Origin: Paludibacter sp963678465
Lineage (GTDB): Bacteria > Bacteroidota > Bacteroidia > Bacteroidales > Paludibacteraceae
DNA: 64,000 nucleotides
Assembly (NCBI GenBank): GCA_963678465.1
Contig: OY782858.1
Location: 3,410,001 to 3,474,000 of the forward strand
Direction: 5' to 3'
Position numbers and translations under genes: made by a program. Numbering within the stretch: the stretch's first letter is position 1; each line of letters begins with the position of its first letter. Shown here piece after piece: positions 28,501 through 36,742 of the stretch. Under the pieces are notes generated by a model. It saw only the letters and a list, made by a program, of their open reading frames with translations, had not been told where the DNA came from and made no database searches.

Positions 28501-29277
28501 GCGCCTTATCAGGCAGCGCCGATTGTGGTGTATAATGATGCGTTGAATGGAAACTTGCAGCAAAACATGAATTCTTGTATTGCACCCGATGCGCGTGGTG
28601 GATGGTGGATTTCGCAATATAGATCTGCCGATGCATCAACAATTCCTTCGTTGATTCATGTAAATACAGCAGGATTAGTTGATTTTAATTCAGGTTTGAC
28701 TCCGACGCTTGTCGAAAACTCTAATCATGGTGGAATGGCTGTGAGTGCCGATGGTACGAGGTTGGCTATGGGATGTGCTAATGAGATTAAAATCTTTTCG
28801 GTGGCCTATAATACTGCGGGTGTACCGGTGTTAACCAGACTTCATTCAATTAAACCAGCTTTGGGAGCGAGTACAGCAGGACTTTCGTTCGATAGAGCGG
28901 GCAATGTTTATGCTGTTTCATTTTCAGATAAACTAATGGGTGTTTGGGCACTTCCGAAAGCCGATCAACAGTTTACTACACCAGCTCCTTCGGCTCAGAC
29001 TGTCAGGGTGGTGATAAGTGCAGTGGAGAATATTCCTTCGGCCGATAACTTGGTGCTTGTTTATCCTAATCCTACTGTTGACAGGGTTGTGGTTGAAAGT
29101 AAAGAGGTTGAAGTAGAGTCTTATGGTTTGTTTGATTTAAAAGGTCAGTTAATAGCTTATGATATTGTAAATACAAATAAAATCCAAATTTCTTTACGTA
29201 ATTTCGAATCGGGTGTCTATGTGTTGAAAGTAAAAACTTCGGAAGGCACATCTGTTCGACGTATTATCAAGAATTAA
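25579..29277 (+). CDS. N-acetylmuramoyl-L-alanine amidase-like multidomain protein with T9SS tail
   Basis: 1232 residues. After a signal peptide, residues about 25-235 form an Amidase_3 domain with zinc ligands His33 (NPGHGG), Glu59 (FWES) and His115 (SIHSN) and the probable catalytic Glu199 (LSEGSFHD). Next comes a CarboxypepD_reg-like Ig domain (about 240-335), a propeller-like region (350-690), a FlgD/Ig-like domain (705-790), a second propeller-like region with NHL-type strands (790-1130), and a C-terminal T9SS sorting domain (VYPNPTVDRVVVES ... GVYVLKVKTSEG). It is therefore probably secreted or surface-anchored rather than a periplasmic cell-division amidase, and could attack peptidoglycan from other cells. 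It is co-transcribed with the TolB-like gene. Confidence 0.88.
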   Translation: MKKFIGIFLMLFVCLSSYATDFTGVKIYINPGHGGYNGANDRNIATINFALGDTLGFWESWSNLQKGLALRNMLQVANATVYMSRTQNRDEDDRLLSEIAEEANANGVDAFLSIHSNALATNTGTNYLLLLFHGNDGAPTVAASLPMAQSAWPRLVDNGLTVWTSYTTSSNIRGDYSFYGNTSGLGVLRPLTVPGFLSEGSFHDYQPETHRLLNQDYRRLEATNFYKYFCDYFQRDLPTTGVIAGFVKGKDQTFSNSKFTYKSGTHDRWLPLNGANVKLMNSAGDSLNNYTVDTLYNGVFAFHNLVPGNYKLRFTVKDHLTKDTTVTVVSATTTYAKMMLVNPSIVVAQDTTPDYPEPIQEAGVIAMSEYKFDVLNNPSAPEWLNQKQIKKVVFRNEKLYVLTTDPKILVVNASTNALIREMDITGVSSGVELLSDIAFTSDGYLLACNKDSISLPELKGRYLKVYTWDNDSVAPKVLFQTQYQASWSTGVVGGTFAVSGPRWKCTLYTSSVTVGSSKQVRIMGLQYEEGVSAIGYKFMLDVANYTENLWGKKFKFSTSTTGSDHFYIDSDKLLPTEYQFNWGLADRSALVKKAVFAEKAGYILQPVASGIQFFRHAKHVFMASPVCGADSTAVGVAMFDVTDGLANAKKLTVKYPEIGLGTQKATYMMAAGKVTGYDIDLIILAQQQGIARYRTVSPTAKANVYASELNLISPTCVDCANAYEFGFTLNEAAENVNVNIMKGTEIAKVIPVGPLAKGVHSISGNFDGLAAGDYAWAVEVTGSGVDRPVKVSDNADALVQFNYPRSVSVDNNFESRYFGRVYVSESAQGTLPARTTRDGVYILNSALQDITNQGANAYNGSVAWGSTSSSSPMRLSVGEDGNVYICDWSDAHPGVWVMNPERPADSFVPVFNGLTKASSGLSSFNGVDVHGSIAHCYSTGTGDETKLFTFDEDYVNAEASSTGNLLQYNIGKRTAPYQAAPIVVYNDALNGNLQQNMNSCIAPDARGGWWISQYRSADASTIPSLIHVNTAGLVDFNSGLTPTLVENSNHGGMAVSADGTRLAMGCANEIKIFSVAYNTAGVPVLTRLHSIKPALGASTAGLSFDRAGNVYAVSFSDKLMGVWALPKADQQFTTPAPSAQTVRVVISAVENIPSADNLVLVYPNPTVDRVVVESKEVEVESYGLFDLKGQLIAYDIVNTNKIQISLRNFESGVYVLKVKTSEGTSVRRIIKN

Positions 29278-29295
29278 GAAATATAATTTGAAAAG

Positions 29296-29346
29296 AGAAT
29301 CTCAGAGTGTTTGGCATGTTAATGTCGGGCGCTTTGAGATTTTCTG
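29296..29346 (+). terminator. Hairpin after the amidase gene
   Basis: Arms AATCTCA and TGAGATT, extended by AGA/TCT, enclose about 30 bases; a run of nine T lies 15 bases further on. It is a plausible but imperfect terminator. Confidence 0.5.
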
Positions 29347-29440
29347 GTATATAAGGTGTTTTTTTTTTCTGTTATCCGTTTTCTTTCTCAAAATATATTT
29401 CAATTGCTTAAAACAATGTTATTAAACATTAAAAGTGCTA

Positions 29441-29456
29441 TTGCAAACGTTTGCAA
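29441..29456. promoter_or_regulatory. LacI-type operator (16-bp perfect palindrome)
   Basis: TTGCAAACGTTTGCAA shares the 14-base core TGCAAACGTTTGCA with the site at 24581-24598. It overlaps a -33-like ATTG (29440-29443), which is 20 bases before TATATTTA (29464-29471), so it should control the gene starting at 29518. Confidence 0.8.
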
Positions 29457-29517
29457 CTAATCATATATTTACAGCCTCATATTATTATCAATAGTATTCA
29501 TTTTAAATTTATTATTT

Positions 29518-31860
29518 ATGAAAAAAATTACTTTATTAATGGCAGCATTAGCTATTACGGTGGTAGCAATGGCACAAGCCATGTCAGGAACTTATAAAGT
29601 TGGAACCACTGAGGTTTCTCCGAATTTCGCTTCGCTGAGTGCGGCGGTAGCTGCGCTAAATACTAATGGCGTTAGCGGTGACGTTGTTTTAGAGATTACT
29701 TCTGATATCAGTGAAACTGCGAATATCGGTTTGGGTGTAAACACAAAAGGTTTTAGTATTACCATTCGTCCGGATGCAGATGTCGACAGAACAATTACTT
29801 TTACAAAGTTAGCAGATAATACTAGTCCGACAGGACATTTTGTGATTGGATATACAGATTTAACCACAGCGTGGTCAGACGCAAATACCATAGCAACTAA
29901 TAATGTGACGATTGATGGCTATGCAGTTGGAGGTACAACTAAAAGATTGATATTTACAAATACAAATGCAAATCATGCAAGTGCCAGAATGATAATGGTG
30001 GTTGGAGCTTGTCAGAATACAGTAATCAAGAATTGTATCGTTGAAAATAAAACAACTAGCACAGGGTCTCCATTTACTGTAGGTGCTGTTGTAAGAAAAG
30101 GAACAGCTATTGAAGTTGCTCCAACAAATCTGACAATTGAAAACAATATTCTTACTTGTACAGCTTCTACTGTTGGTATGGGGATCAGAATTACAAATTC
30201 AGGTACTATCACGTCGGCTAAACTTACAGGTTTTGTTTGTAAAAATAACGTTATCTCCGCTCAGCGTCGTATTTTGGAAATCAACTATACAAATGGTGGT
30301 GAAATTTTTGGAAATACAATCTCTTTAATTCAGCCCACGAGTACAGCTTTAGGTTATGGAATATGGACTTCGAGTGGTTGCTCAGGTGTGTTTAATATAT
30401 TTAATAATAGGTTTATAGCTTCATCTTGTTCTGGCCCGGATGCAGCTGCGGGAGGCCAGAGGGTGCTGTCTTTAGGTGGCTCTGTTACCTGTAATGTTTA
30501 TAACAACACATTCGCAGGGATGGACAGATCAGGAACTGGAACTGGTGCTGTAAACCAAACTTATTGTTTCTTTGGTTGTGCGGGGAAAATTTACAATAAT
30601 ACATTCTATATGCCTGCATTGACAAAACCAACTATGGCTGGTTATTACAGAGCCATTACCTTATCGTTTGCTAACCCCGAAATCAAGAATAACATTTTTG
30701 TTAGCAATGAAGATGGTATACTCAATGAATTGATTGGAACTGTCACTACAAGTGCATCCGATAATAATATATTTTATTTGAAAGCTGGTAATGCTAACGC
30801 TAAAGTTGTTGGTACTTATGCCGATTTAGCTTCTTATCAGGCAGCGAATTTAACCAAGGATGTTAATTCAAAATCGATAGATGTTAACTTTGTGAATGCG
30901 GCTACTGGTGATTTACATATCGCTGGAAGTTCAATTGACGATTTTAATATGGCTGCTCCTATGTTGGCTACGGTAGCTACCGATATAGATGGTGATGCAC
31001 GCACGGCTCTGACTTATATTGGCGCCGATCAGGCCAGCGATTTAACCTTAGTAGCAAAACAATTCAAGGTAACAGTGCCAAAAGGAACTTCTAAAGTGTA
31101 TGTTGTAGGTAGCTTTACTGGTAAAAACTGGGATATTGCAGATCCTTTTGCCTTGAAAGCTACAGGAGTTGCTAACGAATTTGGAGCTATTTTGCCATGT
31201 GTTGATGGTGTTGGATATAAATATCTTTGTGAAAAAGGAGATTGGGATTATCAGGAGGCTGTTTTCGATGGAGGAAACCCTCCACTTGAGGGAACAGATC
31301 GCAGCTATTCAGTAAGTGATAATGTGTCTATCTGGTTTCGCGTGAATAAAATTACGTTGAATACTACTTTTGCAACTGCAGTTCCCAATACATTATTCGT
31401 AAAAGGAAGTTTCGATGCATGGGCTGCCGGTCACGAAATGACAAAAAACGGAAGCACTTACAGTATAGTGATTGGAGGTAATGCCGGTGATAAATACCCT
31501 GCAAATACCGAATATAAATACTACACAAATGACATGAGTGCTGATAACTGGGAATCGAACAGTAATGGCTCGAACAGAGACAATCGTTGGGCTATTGCTC
31601 CGGTGATGGACGATGAAATTGCCCGGTTTGTTACAGCTATTCCGCAGACTGGTGTTGATGAAATTCTCGTACCGGCACGTATTATGCGTACTTCATCTGG
31701 TATTGAAGTGATGTTAGATGGCCAGGCAAGTATCGAGTTGTATTCGATAAGTGGGGCTTTGCTTGATAAAACAGTTGTTAGCAGTAGCTATAGCAAAGCG
31801 TTGAACAGTGGTATTTACATTATTCGTGTGAATGGAGTTTCTACTAAATTTGTGAAATAA
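29518..31860 (+). CDS. Secreted beta-helix protein with starch-binding-like modules and T9SS tail
   Basis: 780 residues. A signal peptide (ALAITVVAMAQA) precedes about 480 residues of right-handed parallel beta-helix pattern (NNVTIDGYAVGG, NTVIKNCIVEN, NLTIENNIL, CKNNVISAQ, EIKNNIFVSN). Then come two Ig-like modules resembling CBM20/CBM48 domains: KVYVVGSFTGKNWDI (about 520-605) and NTLFVKGSFDAWAAG (about 620-700). A C-terminal T9SS-type domain (SIELYSISGALLD ... GIYIIRVNG) ends the protein. The helix part could be a polysaccharide lyase or hydrolase or a purely adhesive scaffold; no catalytic set was recognised. It shares a LacI-type operator with the propeller-amidase operon. Confidence 0.82.
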   Translation: MKKITLLMAALAITVVAMAQAMSGTYKVGTTEVSPNFASLSAAVAALNTNGVSGDVVLEITSDISETANIGLGVNTKGFSITIRPDADVDRTITFTKLADNTSPTGHFVIGYTDLTTAWSDANTIATNNVTIDGYAVGGTTKRLIFTNTNANHASARMIMVVGACQNTVIKNCIVENKTTSTGSPFTVGAVVRKGTAIEVAPTNLTIENNILTCTASTVGMGIRITNSGTITSAKLTGFVCKNNVISAQRRILEINYTNGGEIFGNTISLIQPTSTALGYGIWTSSGCSGVFNIFNNRFIASSCSGPDAAAGGQRVLSLGGSVTCNVYNNTFAGMDRSGTGTGAVNQTYCFFGCAGKIYNNTFYMPALTKPTMAGYYRAITLSFANPEIKNNIFVSNEDGILNELIGTVTTSASDNNIFYLKAGNANAKVVGTYADLASYQAANLTKDVNSKSIDVNFVNAATGDLHIAGSSIDDFNMAAPMLATVATDIDGDARTALTYIGADQASDLTLVAKQFKVTVPKGTSKVYVVGSFTGKNWDIADPFALKATGVANEFGAILPCVDGVGYKYLCEKGDWDYQEAVFDGGNPPLEGTDRSYSVSDNVSIWFRVNKITLNTTFATAVPNTLFVKGSFDAWAAGHEMTKNGSTYSIVIGGNAGDKYPANTEYKYYTNDMSADNWESNSNGSNRDNRWAIAPVMDDEIARFVTAIPQTGVDEILVPARIMRTSSGIEVMLDGQASIELYSISGALLDKTVVSSSYSKALNSGIYIIRVNGVSTKFVK

Positions 31861-31894
31861 GGAATATCTCTTATAATAAAAATACGAGCTTTTC

Positions 31895-31925
31895 AACCGC
31901 CTTTTCCGTTTAGGAAGAGGCGGTT
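31895..31925. terminator. Strong terminator after the beta-helix gene
   Basis: Arms AACCGCCTTTTCC and GGAAGAGGCGGTT form a 13-pair stem with one mismatch and a five-base loop, followed by CTTTGTTTG. It ends the 29518-31860 transcript. Confidence 0.8.
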
Positions 31926-32074
31926 CTTTGTTTGTAATGAATAATGTCGTATGAATTTGCAAAAGGAGAAAATTGGCAGCAATAATTATGATTTTTAGTT
32001 TTTTTATTTTTCAACAATATACAAGCTATATTGCTTTTTAGTAATTTTACGGCAACTATAAAAAGCATTCTGTT

Positions 32075-34366
32075 ATGATGAAAAAATATCAACTATTAGT
32101 AATCTGCATACTGCTGAGTGGATGGGTTTCCGCACAGAAGATTGGTTTGGTGCTTAGCGGTGGCGGTGCAAGGGGGATAGCGCACATTGGAGTCATCAAA
32201 GCGCTTGAAGACAACAATATACCTGTGGATTATGTTACAGGAACTTCGATGGGTGCCATCGTTGGAAGTCTGTATGCCATGGGTTACTCGCCCGACGATA
32301 TTGCTGCGGTGCTGAAATCAGAGGATTTCAAACGCTGGTCCACAGGCGAGCTTGATCCTGAATATGTATATTACTACCGGAACGCCGACCCTAAACCAAT
32401 CATAGCAGAGTTATCTTTCAACCCCAAACAACTTGACTCTATAAACTTCAGACCTACTTTTTTGCCTACAAATATAGTTTCGCCCCGTCAAATGAATTAT
32501 GCTTTTGTTGAATTGTTCAGCAGGGCTAATGCGTTGGCAAAAGGAAATTTCGACAATCTTTTTGTGCCTTTCCGCTGTATAGCTTCCGATATTTATAGAA
32601 AGGAAGCGGTGGTATTCCGTAGCGGAAACTTGGGAGATGCCGTTCGGGCATCAATGACTTTCCCGTTTATGTATAAACCTATTATGATTAACAATCAATT
32701 ATTGTTCGACGGGGGCATTTTCAATAATTTTCCGGTGGATGTGATGCGCTCCGATTTCAAACCGGATTTTATGCTGGGGAGTGCTGTCTCAAATAATCCG
32801 CCCAAACCTGATGAAAATGATATTATAAGGCAGATTGAAAATATGATTATGAGTAAGTCGGATTACAGTATTCCGGAGGTAGAAGGCGTGATGCTTAATT
32901 TTAAGTTGGAAAACGTGAATACTTTTGATTTTAGCAAAGTAGATCAGCTGGTGAAGTTGGGTTACGATGAGGTGATGAAGCGTATGCCGGAAATCATGCA
33001 GAGAGTGCAACGCAGGGTGAGTAAAGAAGAGATGGTGCTGCGGCGCGCCCACTTTAAAAATCAACTGCCTGCGTTGAAATTTAAAAAGGTGTATGTTGTA
33101 GGTGTCGATAGTTTGCAGAAACAATATGTAGAAAATATATTCCACACAGGTAACAAGGAATTTGATGCCAAGGCCTTTAAAGAGGGTTATTTTAAACTTA
33201 TTGCCGACGACAAAATTTCGGAAGTTATGCCCCGTGCTATTTATAACGATTCGACAGGAAATTTCGATTTGCGCTTGAGGGTGCGTGCCGAAAATCAACT
33301 AAAAGTAGCTCTGGGAGGAAATATCTCTTCATCCACATCGAATGAGGCTTATTTTGGTCTTACTTATCAAAATCTTAAAGAATATTCGCAAACTGCATAC
33401 CTGGATGCACAATTCGGCAGGGCTTACAATGGTTTGAGTATTGGATCGCGCATTGATTTGCCTACAACAAGAGACTGGTATATGAAACTGGTCTTCAATA
33501 TTCATCGTTTCGACTATTACGAAGGCGACAGGGTGTTTTATAACGACGACCGAACTTCTTACTTTAATCAGTCCGAATTGTTCAGTAAGTTTAGTTTTGG
33601 CTTTCCGCTCACCATGAAAGGGCGAATGGAATTTGGGATAGGCTTTGGTCGGCTTACTGATAAATACAGACAAAATTTATCGACCGGAACAAGCGGAATG
33701 AACCAAAGCGTTTATAATTTGGGGAGTGTTTTCGGGCGAGTGGAGTCTTATACGCTCAACAATGTAGTGTACCCGACAAAGGGTCATAGCTATATGGCAA
33801 GTCTGCAATTTGTTGGTGGCGACGAACAATTTAAATCAAGTCTGGCTCCCGAAATTCACAACGACGAGGGCAAGGCTATGTGGCTTCAGTTCAAAGTGAA
33901 ATCAGATAAGTATTATTCTATTGTACGTCATTTTACTTTGGGAGCATTTGCCGAAGTGTCCTACACAGGACGGGCGCATTCGAACAATTATACTTCAACG
34001 ATCATTCAGTCTCCGGCATTTCGTCCCACACCTCATAGCAAAGTCGTTTTCAATCCCGCTTTCAGTGCGCATCAGTATGTGGCCATTGGGGTGAAACCTG
34101 TTTATGTAATTACTGATCAGTTACATTTCCGGAACGAAATTTACTGGTTTGTGCCTTATCGGAGTTTCTACAAACAAGCCGATAATTCTGCAGGATTAAC
34201 AACGCCTTATTTTTCTACTGAGTATATGGTAGAATCTACTTTGGTGTTCGATTTCAAGGTGGCATCAGCAGGCGTGTTTGTCAATCATTACAGCGATGGC
34301 TCAAGTCGCTGGAACTTTGGGTTGAATATCGGATTTTTATTGTTCAATAATAAATACCTGGATTAG
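32075..34366 (+). CDS. Patatin-like phospholipase with outer-membrane barrel (PlpD/type Vd-like)
   Basis: 763 residues. A signal peptide ends at VSAQ. The patatin domain (about 22-310) has the oxyanion loop GGGARG, the nucleophile Ser58 in GTSMG and Asp212 in FDGG, a complete Ser-Asp dyad. A POTRA-like stretch (about 335-415) is followed by a 16-strand-type Omp85/BamA-like barrel (ALGGNISSSTSNEAYFGLTY ... WNFGLNIGFLLF). This order matches type Vd autotransporters such as PlpD, and in Bacteroidetes such proteins are common lipid acyl hydrolases of the outer membrane. It appears to be a single-gene unit; the exbB-like gene follows after 272 bases with its own promoter. Confidence 0.92.
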   Translation: MMKKYQLLVICILLSGWVSAQKIGLVLSGGGARGIAHIGVIKALEDNNIPVDYVTGTSMGAIVGSLYAMGYSPDDIAAVLKSEDFKRWSTGELDPEYVYYYRNADPKPIIAELSFNPKQLDSINFRPTFLPTNIVSPRQMNYAFVELFSRANALAKGNFDNLFVPFRCIASDIYRKEAVVFRSGNLGDAVRASMTFPFMYKPIMINNQLLFDGGIFNNFPVDVMRSDFKPDFMLGSAVSNNPPKPDENDIIRQIENMIMSKSDYSIPEVEGVMLNFKLENVNTFDFSKVDQLVKLGYDEVMKRMPEIMQRVQRRVSKEEMVLRRAHFKNQLPALKFKKVYVVGVDSLQKQYVENIFHTGNKEFDAKAFKEGYFKLIADDKISEVMPRAIYNDSTGNFDLRLRVRAENQLKVALGGNISSSTSNEAYFGLTYQNLKEYSQTAYLDAQFGRAYNGLSIGSRIDLPTTRDWYMKLVFNIHRFDYYEGDRVFYNDDRTSYFNQSELFSKFSFGFPLTMKGRMEFGIGFGRLTDKYRQNLSTGTSGMNQSVYNLGSVFGRVESYTLNNVVYPTKGHSYMASLQFVGGDEQFKSSLAPEIHNDEGKAMWLQFKVKSDKYYSIVRHFTLGAFAEVSYTGRAHSNNYTSTIIQSPAFRPTPHSKVVFNPAFSAHQYVAIGVKPVYVITDQLHFRNEIYWFVPYRSFYKQADNSAGLTTPYFSTEYMVESTLVFDFKVASAGVFVNHYSDGSSRWNFGLNIGFLLFNNKYLD

Positions 34367-34519
34367 CGTTTTCTGCATCATTTGACTTTTCTTATTTCCA
34401 ACTGTAACTTTATTGTGTCTGGAAGAAGGTGTTCTATTTTGTGTTGTCTTAACGTTTTATAAGTGTGAAATATAAAGATGTGAAATAATAAGGACGGTAA
34501 CACGTTTGTTTTTAATGGA

Positions 34520-34552
34520 ATTGAAATTAATAAATTAAAATTCTTACTTTTG
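34520..34552 (+). promoter_or_regulatory. Promoter of the exbB-exbD-DUF4294 unit
   Basis: ATTG at the -33 position, 21 bases, then TACTTTTG, a full TAnnTTTG -7 box. It lies about 85 bases before the first ATG. Confidence 0.65.
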
Positions 34553-34638
34553 TGTTTGCTTTGCCCGATGGCACATGGATATTCGCGTTTTCGTTTCCAT
34601 GCATATAACTTATATATTATTAAATACTTACAATAAAA

Positions 34639-35346
34639 ATGATATTTTCAATTCTTCTTCAGGCACCTCTTGCTGCTGATACAGTAGGTGCGCAAATCAA
34701 TACGCTTCCTGTTGTTCCCGGTGCTTCGGCATTCAGTATGTGGGAAATTATCCAAAAAGGCGGTCTTATCATGATTCCTATTGGTTTTTTGTTTGTGTTG
34801 GCCATTTACATTTTTATCGAAAGGTTTATTTCCATTCAGAGAGCTTCGGCCAACGAGGGCAATTTCATAAAGGAAACCAAACAACTCATCGAAGCAAATA
34901 AAATTGAAGATGCACTTCGGTTGTGTGCCCGCAAAGATCTACCTATTGCCCGCATGGTGGAAAAAGGAATCGGACGTATCGGAAGCCCGATAAAGGAAAT
35001 TGAAGAGTCGATTGAAATAGTGGGAAAGTTCGAGGTGTATGAACTCGAAAAAGGATTGCCCGTGTTGGCTGTCATAGCCGGTATTGCACCAATGTTTGGG
35101 TTTTTAGGAACAATTTTGGGTGTTATCAAAATATTTTTCGATATTTCGCAAACGGCAGATGTAAGTATCGGGGTAGTTTCGGCAGGTCTTTATGTGAAAA
35201 TGGTTTCGAGCGCTGCCGGTCTTGTTGTGGGCGTTTTGGCATACATTTTTTATAACTGGCTGAATATTAAAGTGGGTAAAATAGTGAACCGAATGGAGCG
35301 GAATGCTGTTGATTTCCTCGATTTTCTGAAAGATACCAAAAGATGA
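34639..35346 (+). CDS. exbB: ExbB/TolQ/MotA-family proton channel subunit
   Basis: 235 residues. Three membrane spans are visible: about 37-57 (GLIMIPIGFLFVLAIYIFI), 133-157 (LPVLAVIAGIAPMFGFLGTILGVI) and 178-203 (VVSAGLYVKMVSSAAGLVVGVLAYIF). The cytoplasmic domain lies between the first two. ExbB forms a pentameric ring that uses the proton-motive force to drive TonB or a TonB-like partner. Its stop overlaps the start of the ExbD gene in ATGA form. The third gene is not a normal TonB, so the partner of this motor is unclear. Confidence 0.93.
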   Translation: MIFSILLQAPLAADTVGAQINTLPVVPGASAFSMWEIIQKGGLIMIPIGFLFVLAIYIFIERFISIQRASANEGNFIKETKQLIEANKIEDALRLCARKDLPIARMVEKGIGRIGSPIKEIEESIEIVGKFEVYELEKGLPVLAVIAGIAPMFGFLGTILGVIKIFFDISQTADVSIGVVSAGLYVKMVSSAAGLVVGVLAYIFYNWLNIKVGKIVNRMERNAVDFLDFLKDTKR

Positions 35347-35738
35347 ATTTGCGATCCCAAAATAAAGTAAAAGCTGAAGTTTTTACTTCTGCCATGAATG
35401 ACATTATGTTTTTTCTAATGTTATTCTTTATCATTGTTTCTACGCTTTTGAGTCCGAATGTGGTTAAGCTCAATCTTCCAAAAGCCGAAAATACCCAGTC
35501 TATTCACAAAAAGGAAATTTTGCTGTCGGTGAACAAAGAACTGCATTATTTTGTGAACAACAAGCAGGTTGCCTTTGAGATGCTGCGTCCGACTTTGCAA
35601 AACGAAATCAGCAAAGCTCCTGAAGCGCTTGTGGTTGTGCGGTGCGATAATTCACTCACCGTTCAGCAATTGGTGAACGTACTGGAGATTGGAAATAGTC
35701 TGAATGTGAAAATGATTTTGGCCACTAAGAAAGAATAG
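35343..35738 (+). CDS. exbD: ExbD/TolR-family protein
   Basis: 131 residues. One membrane span near the N-terminus (MNDIMFFLMLFFIIVSTLL) holds the conserved Asp of the proton path (ND before the span), followed by a periplasmic TolR-like domain with VNKELHYFVNNKQV and VVRCDNSLTVQQLVNVLEI. It works as a dimer inside the ExbB ring. The four-base overlap with exbB supports a common transcript. Confidence 0.92.
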   Translation: MNLRSQNKVKAEVFTSAMNDIMFFLMLFFIIVSTLLSPNVVKLNLPKAENTQSIHKKEILLSVNKELHYFVNNKQVAFEMLRPTLQNEISKAPEALVVVRCDNSLTVQQLVNVLEIGNSLNVKMILATKKE

Positions 35739-35810
35739 ATTTTTCCCCGATGTGCTTCAAGTTTAAATTTATGAAATGCCTGTAAAACTGTGTGTTTATA
35801 ATTTTCAGAA

Positions 35811-36734
35811 ATGTTTTCTTTAAAAAAAATAAATAGTCATTATTTTGCTTCAGCAGGTACTCTTTTGATCTGTTTGCTCATATTCGCGCTTTTTCAGTCC
35901 GATCTTTCGGGCGATAAGTCGGGGCAGATGACAGATGCCGAGATTGATGATCTTGAACTACTGATGGAGGATATGATGGCCGAGAACATAAATGACGATG
36001 CTTTACCCAAGCCCGACGGAAAAGGGGATGTTGTGAATGAAAACTCCGACAAAGCATCGGAAAGCACATCGGCCGACAAAGGTTCGTTTAAAGTCAGCGA
36101 TCCGACGCCAGCTCCGCTTCCCGAAAATGTGATCGAAGAAAAAGTGCTGGCCGAAGATACGGTAATGAAGAAAATTGAGGTGATGCAAGCGTTGAAAGTT
36201 GATTCGGTAAAAACACTGCCCGATGATGTGGCTGTAGTAGCTGAAATACGGGAAATAGCAAAAGCCGCTACTCAGAAACAAGGAGCTGAACGCCAGTATC
36301 ACAAGGACAGCGAAAACTATAAATTTCATCAAAAAAATTATCGAAATATCCGTAATTTCAAAAAAGTATATCCTTATGCTTTGAAAACCAGGGATCTTAT
36401 GGCCGATTTGGATGCGCGCTTGAGTCAAATCGAAAGCGAATCGGAACGCAAAAAGCTGATCAAGGAGACTGAAAAAATTCTGTTTCAGCAATACGAAACA
36501 GCCGTGCGCACTATGTCGGTCGCTCAAGGAAAGCTGCTATTGAAGTTAATTGCCCGTGAAACCGATAAAACAGGGTACGAAATTATTAAAAACTATCGAG
36601 GTGCCTTTTCGGCTACTTTTTGGTATAGTGTGGGTAAAATTTTTGGAACCGATTTGAAAACCGAGTTTCACAAAGAGCAGGATTCAATCATTGAAACCAT
36701 CGTCGAAAAATATAAAAACGACGAGCTGTACTGA
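35811..36734 (+). CDS. TonB-positioned membrane protein with DUF4294-like C-terminal domain
   Basis: 307 residues. A short cytoplasmic start and one membrane span (about 13-29, SAGTLLICLLIFALF) precede an acidic, Pro/Ser-containing linker (about 30-165). The C-terminal part from about 170 (NYRNIRNFKKVYPYALKTRDLMADL, in part) to 295 resembles DUF4294, a family specific to Bacteroidetes, including the segments LLKLIARETDKTGYEIIKNYRG and FSATFWYSVGKIFG. There is no TonB C-terminal domain. The position 72 bases after exbD and the N-in single-span layout are those of TonB, so it may be the force-transducing partner of this ExbBD motor. The DUF4294 function is unknown to me. Confidence 0.8.
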   Translation: MFSLKKINSHYFASAGTLLICLLIFALFQSDLSGDKSGQMTDAEIDDLELLMEDMMAENINDDALPKPDGKGDVVNENSDKASESTSADKGSFKVSDPTPAPLPENVIEEKVLAEDTVMKKIEVMQALKVDSVKTLPDDVAVVAEIREIAKAATQKQGAERQYHKDSENYKFHQKNYRNIRNFKKVYPYALKTRDLMADLDARLSQIESESERKKLIKETEKILFQQYETAVRTMSVAQGKLLLKLIARETDKTGYEIIKNYRGAFSATFWYSVGKIFGTDLKTEFHKEQDSIIETIVEKYKNDELY

Positions 36735-36742
36735 TCCTGTTT

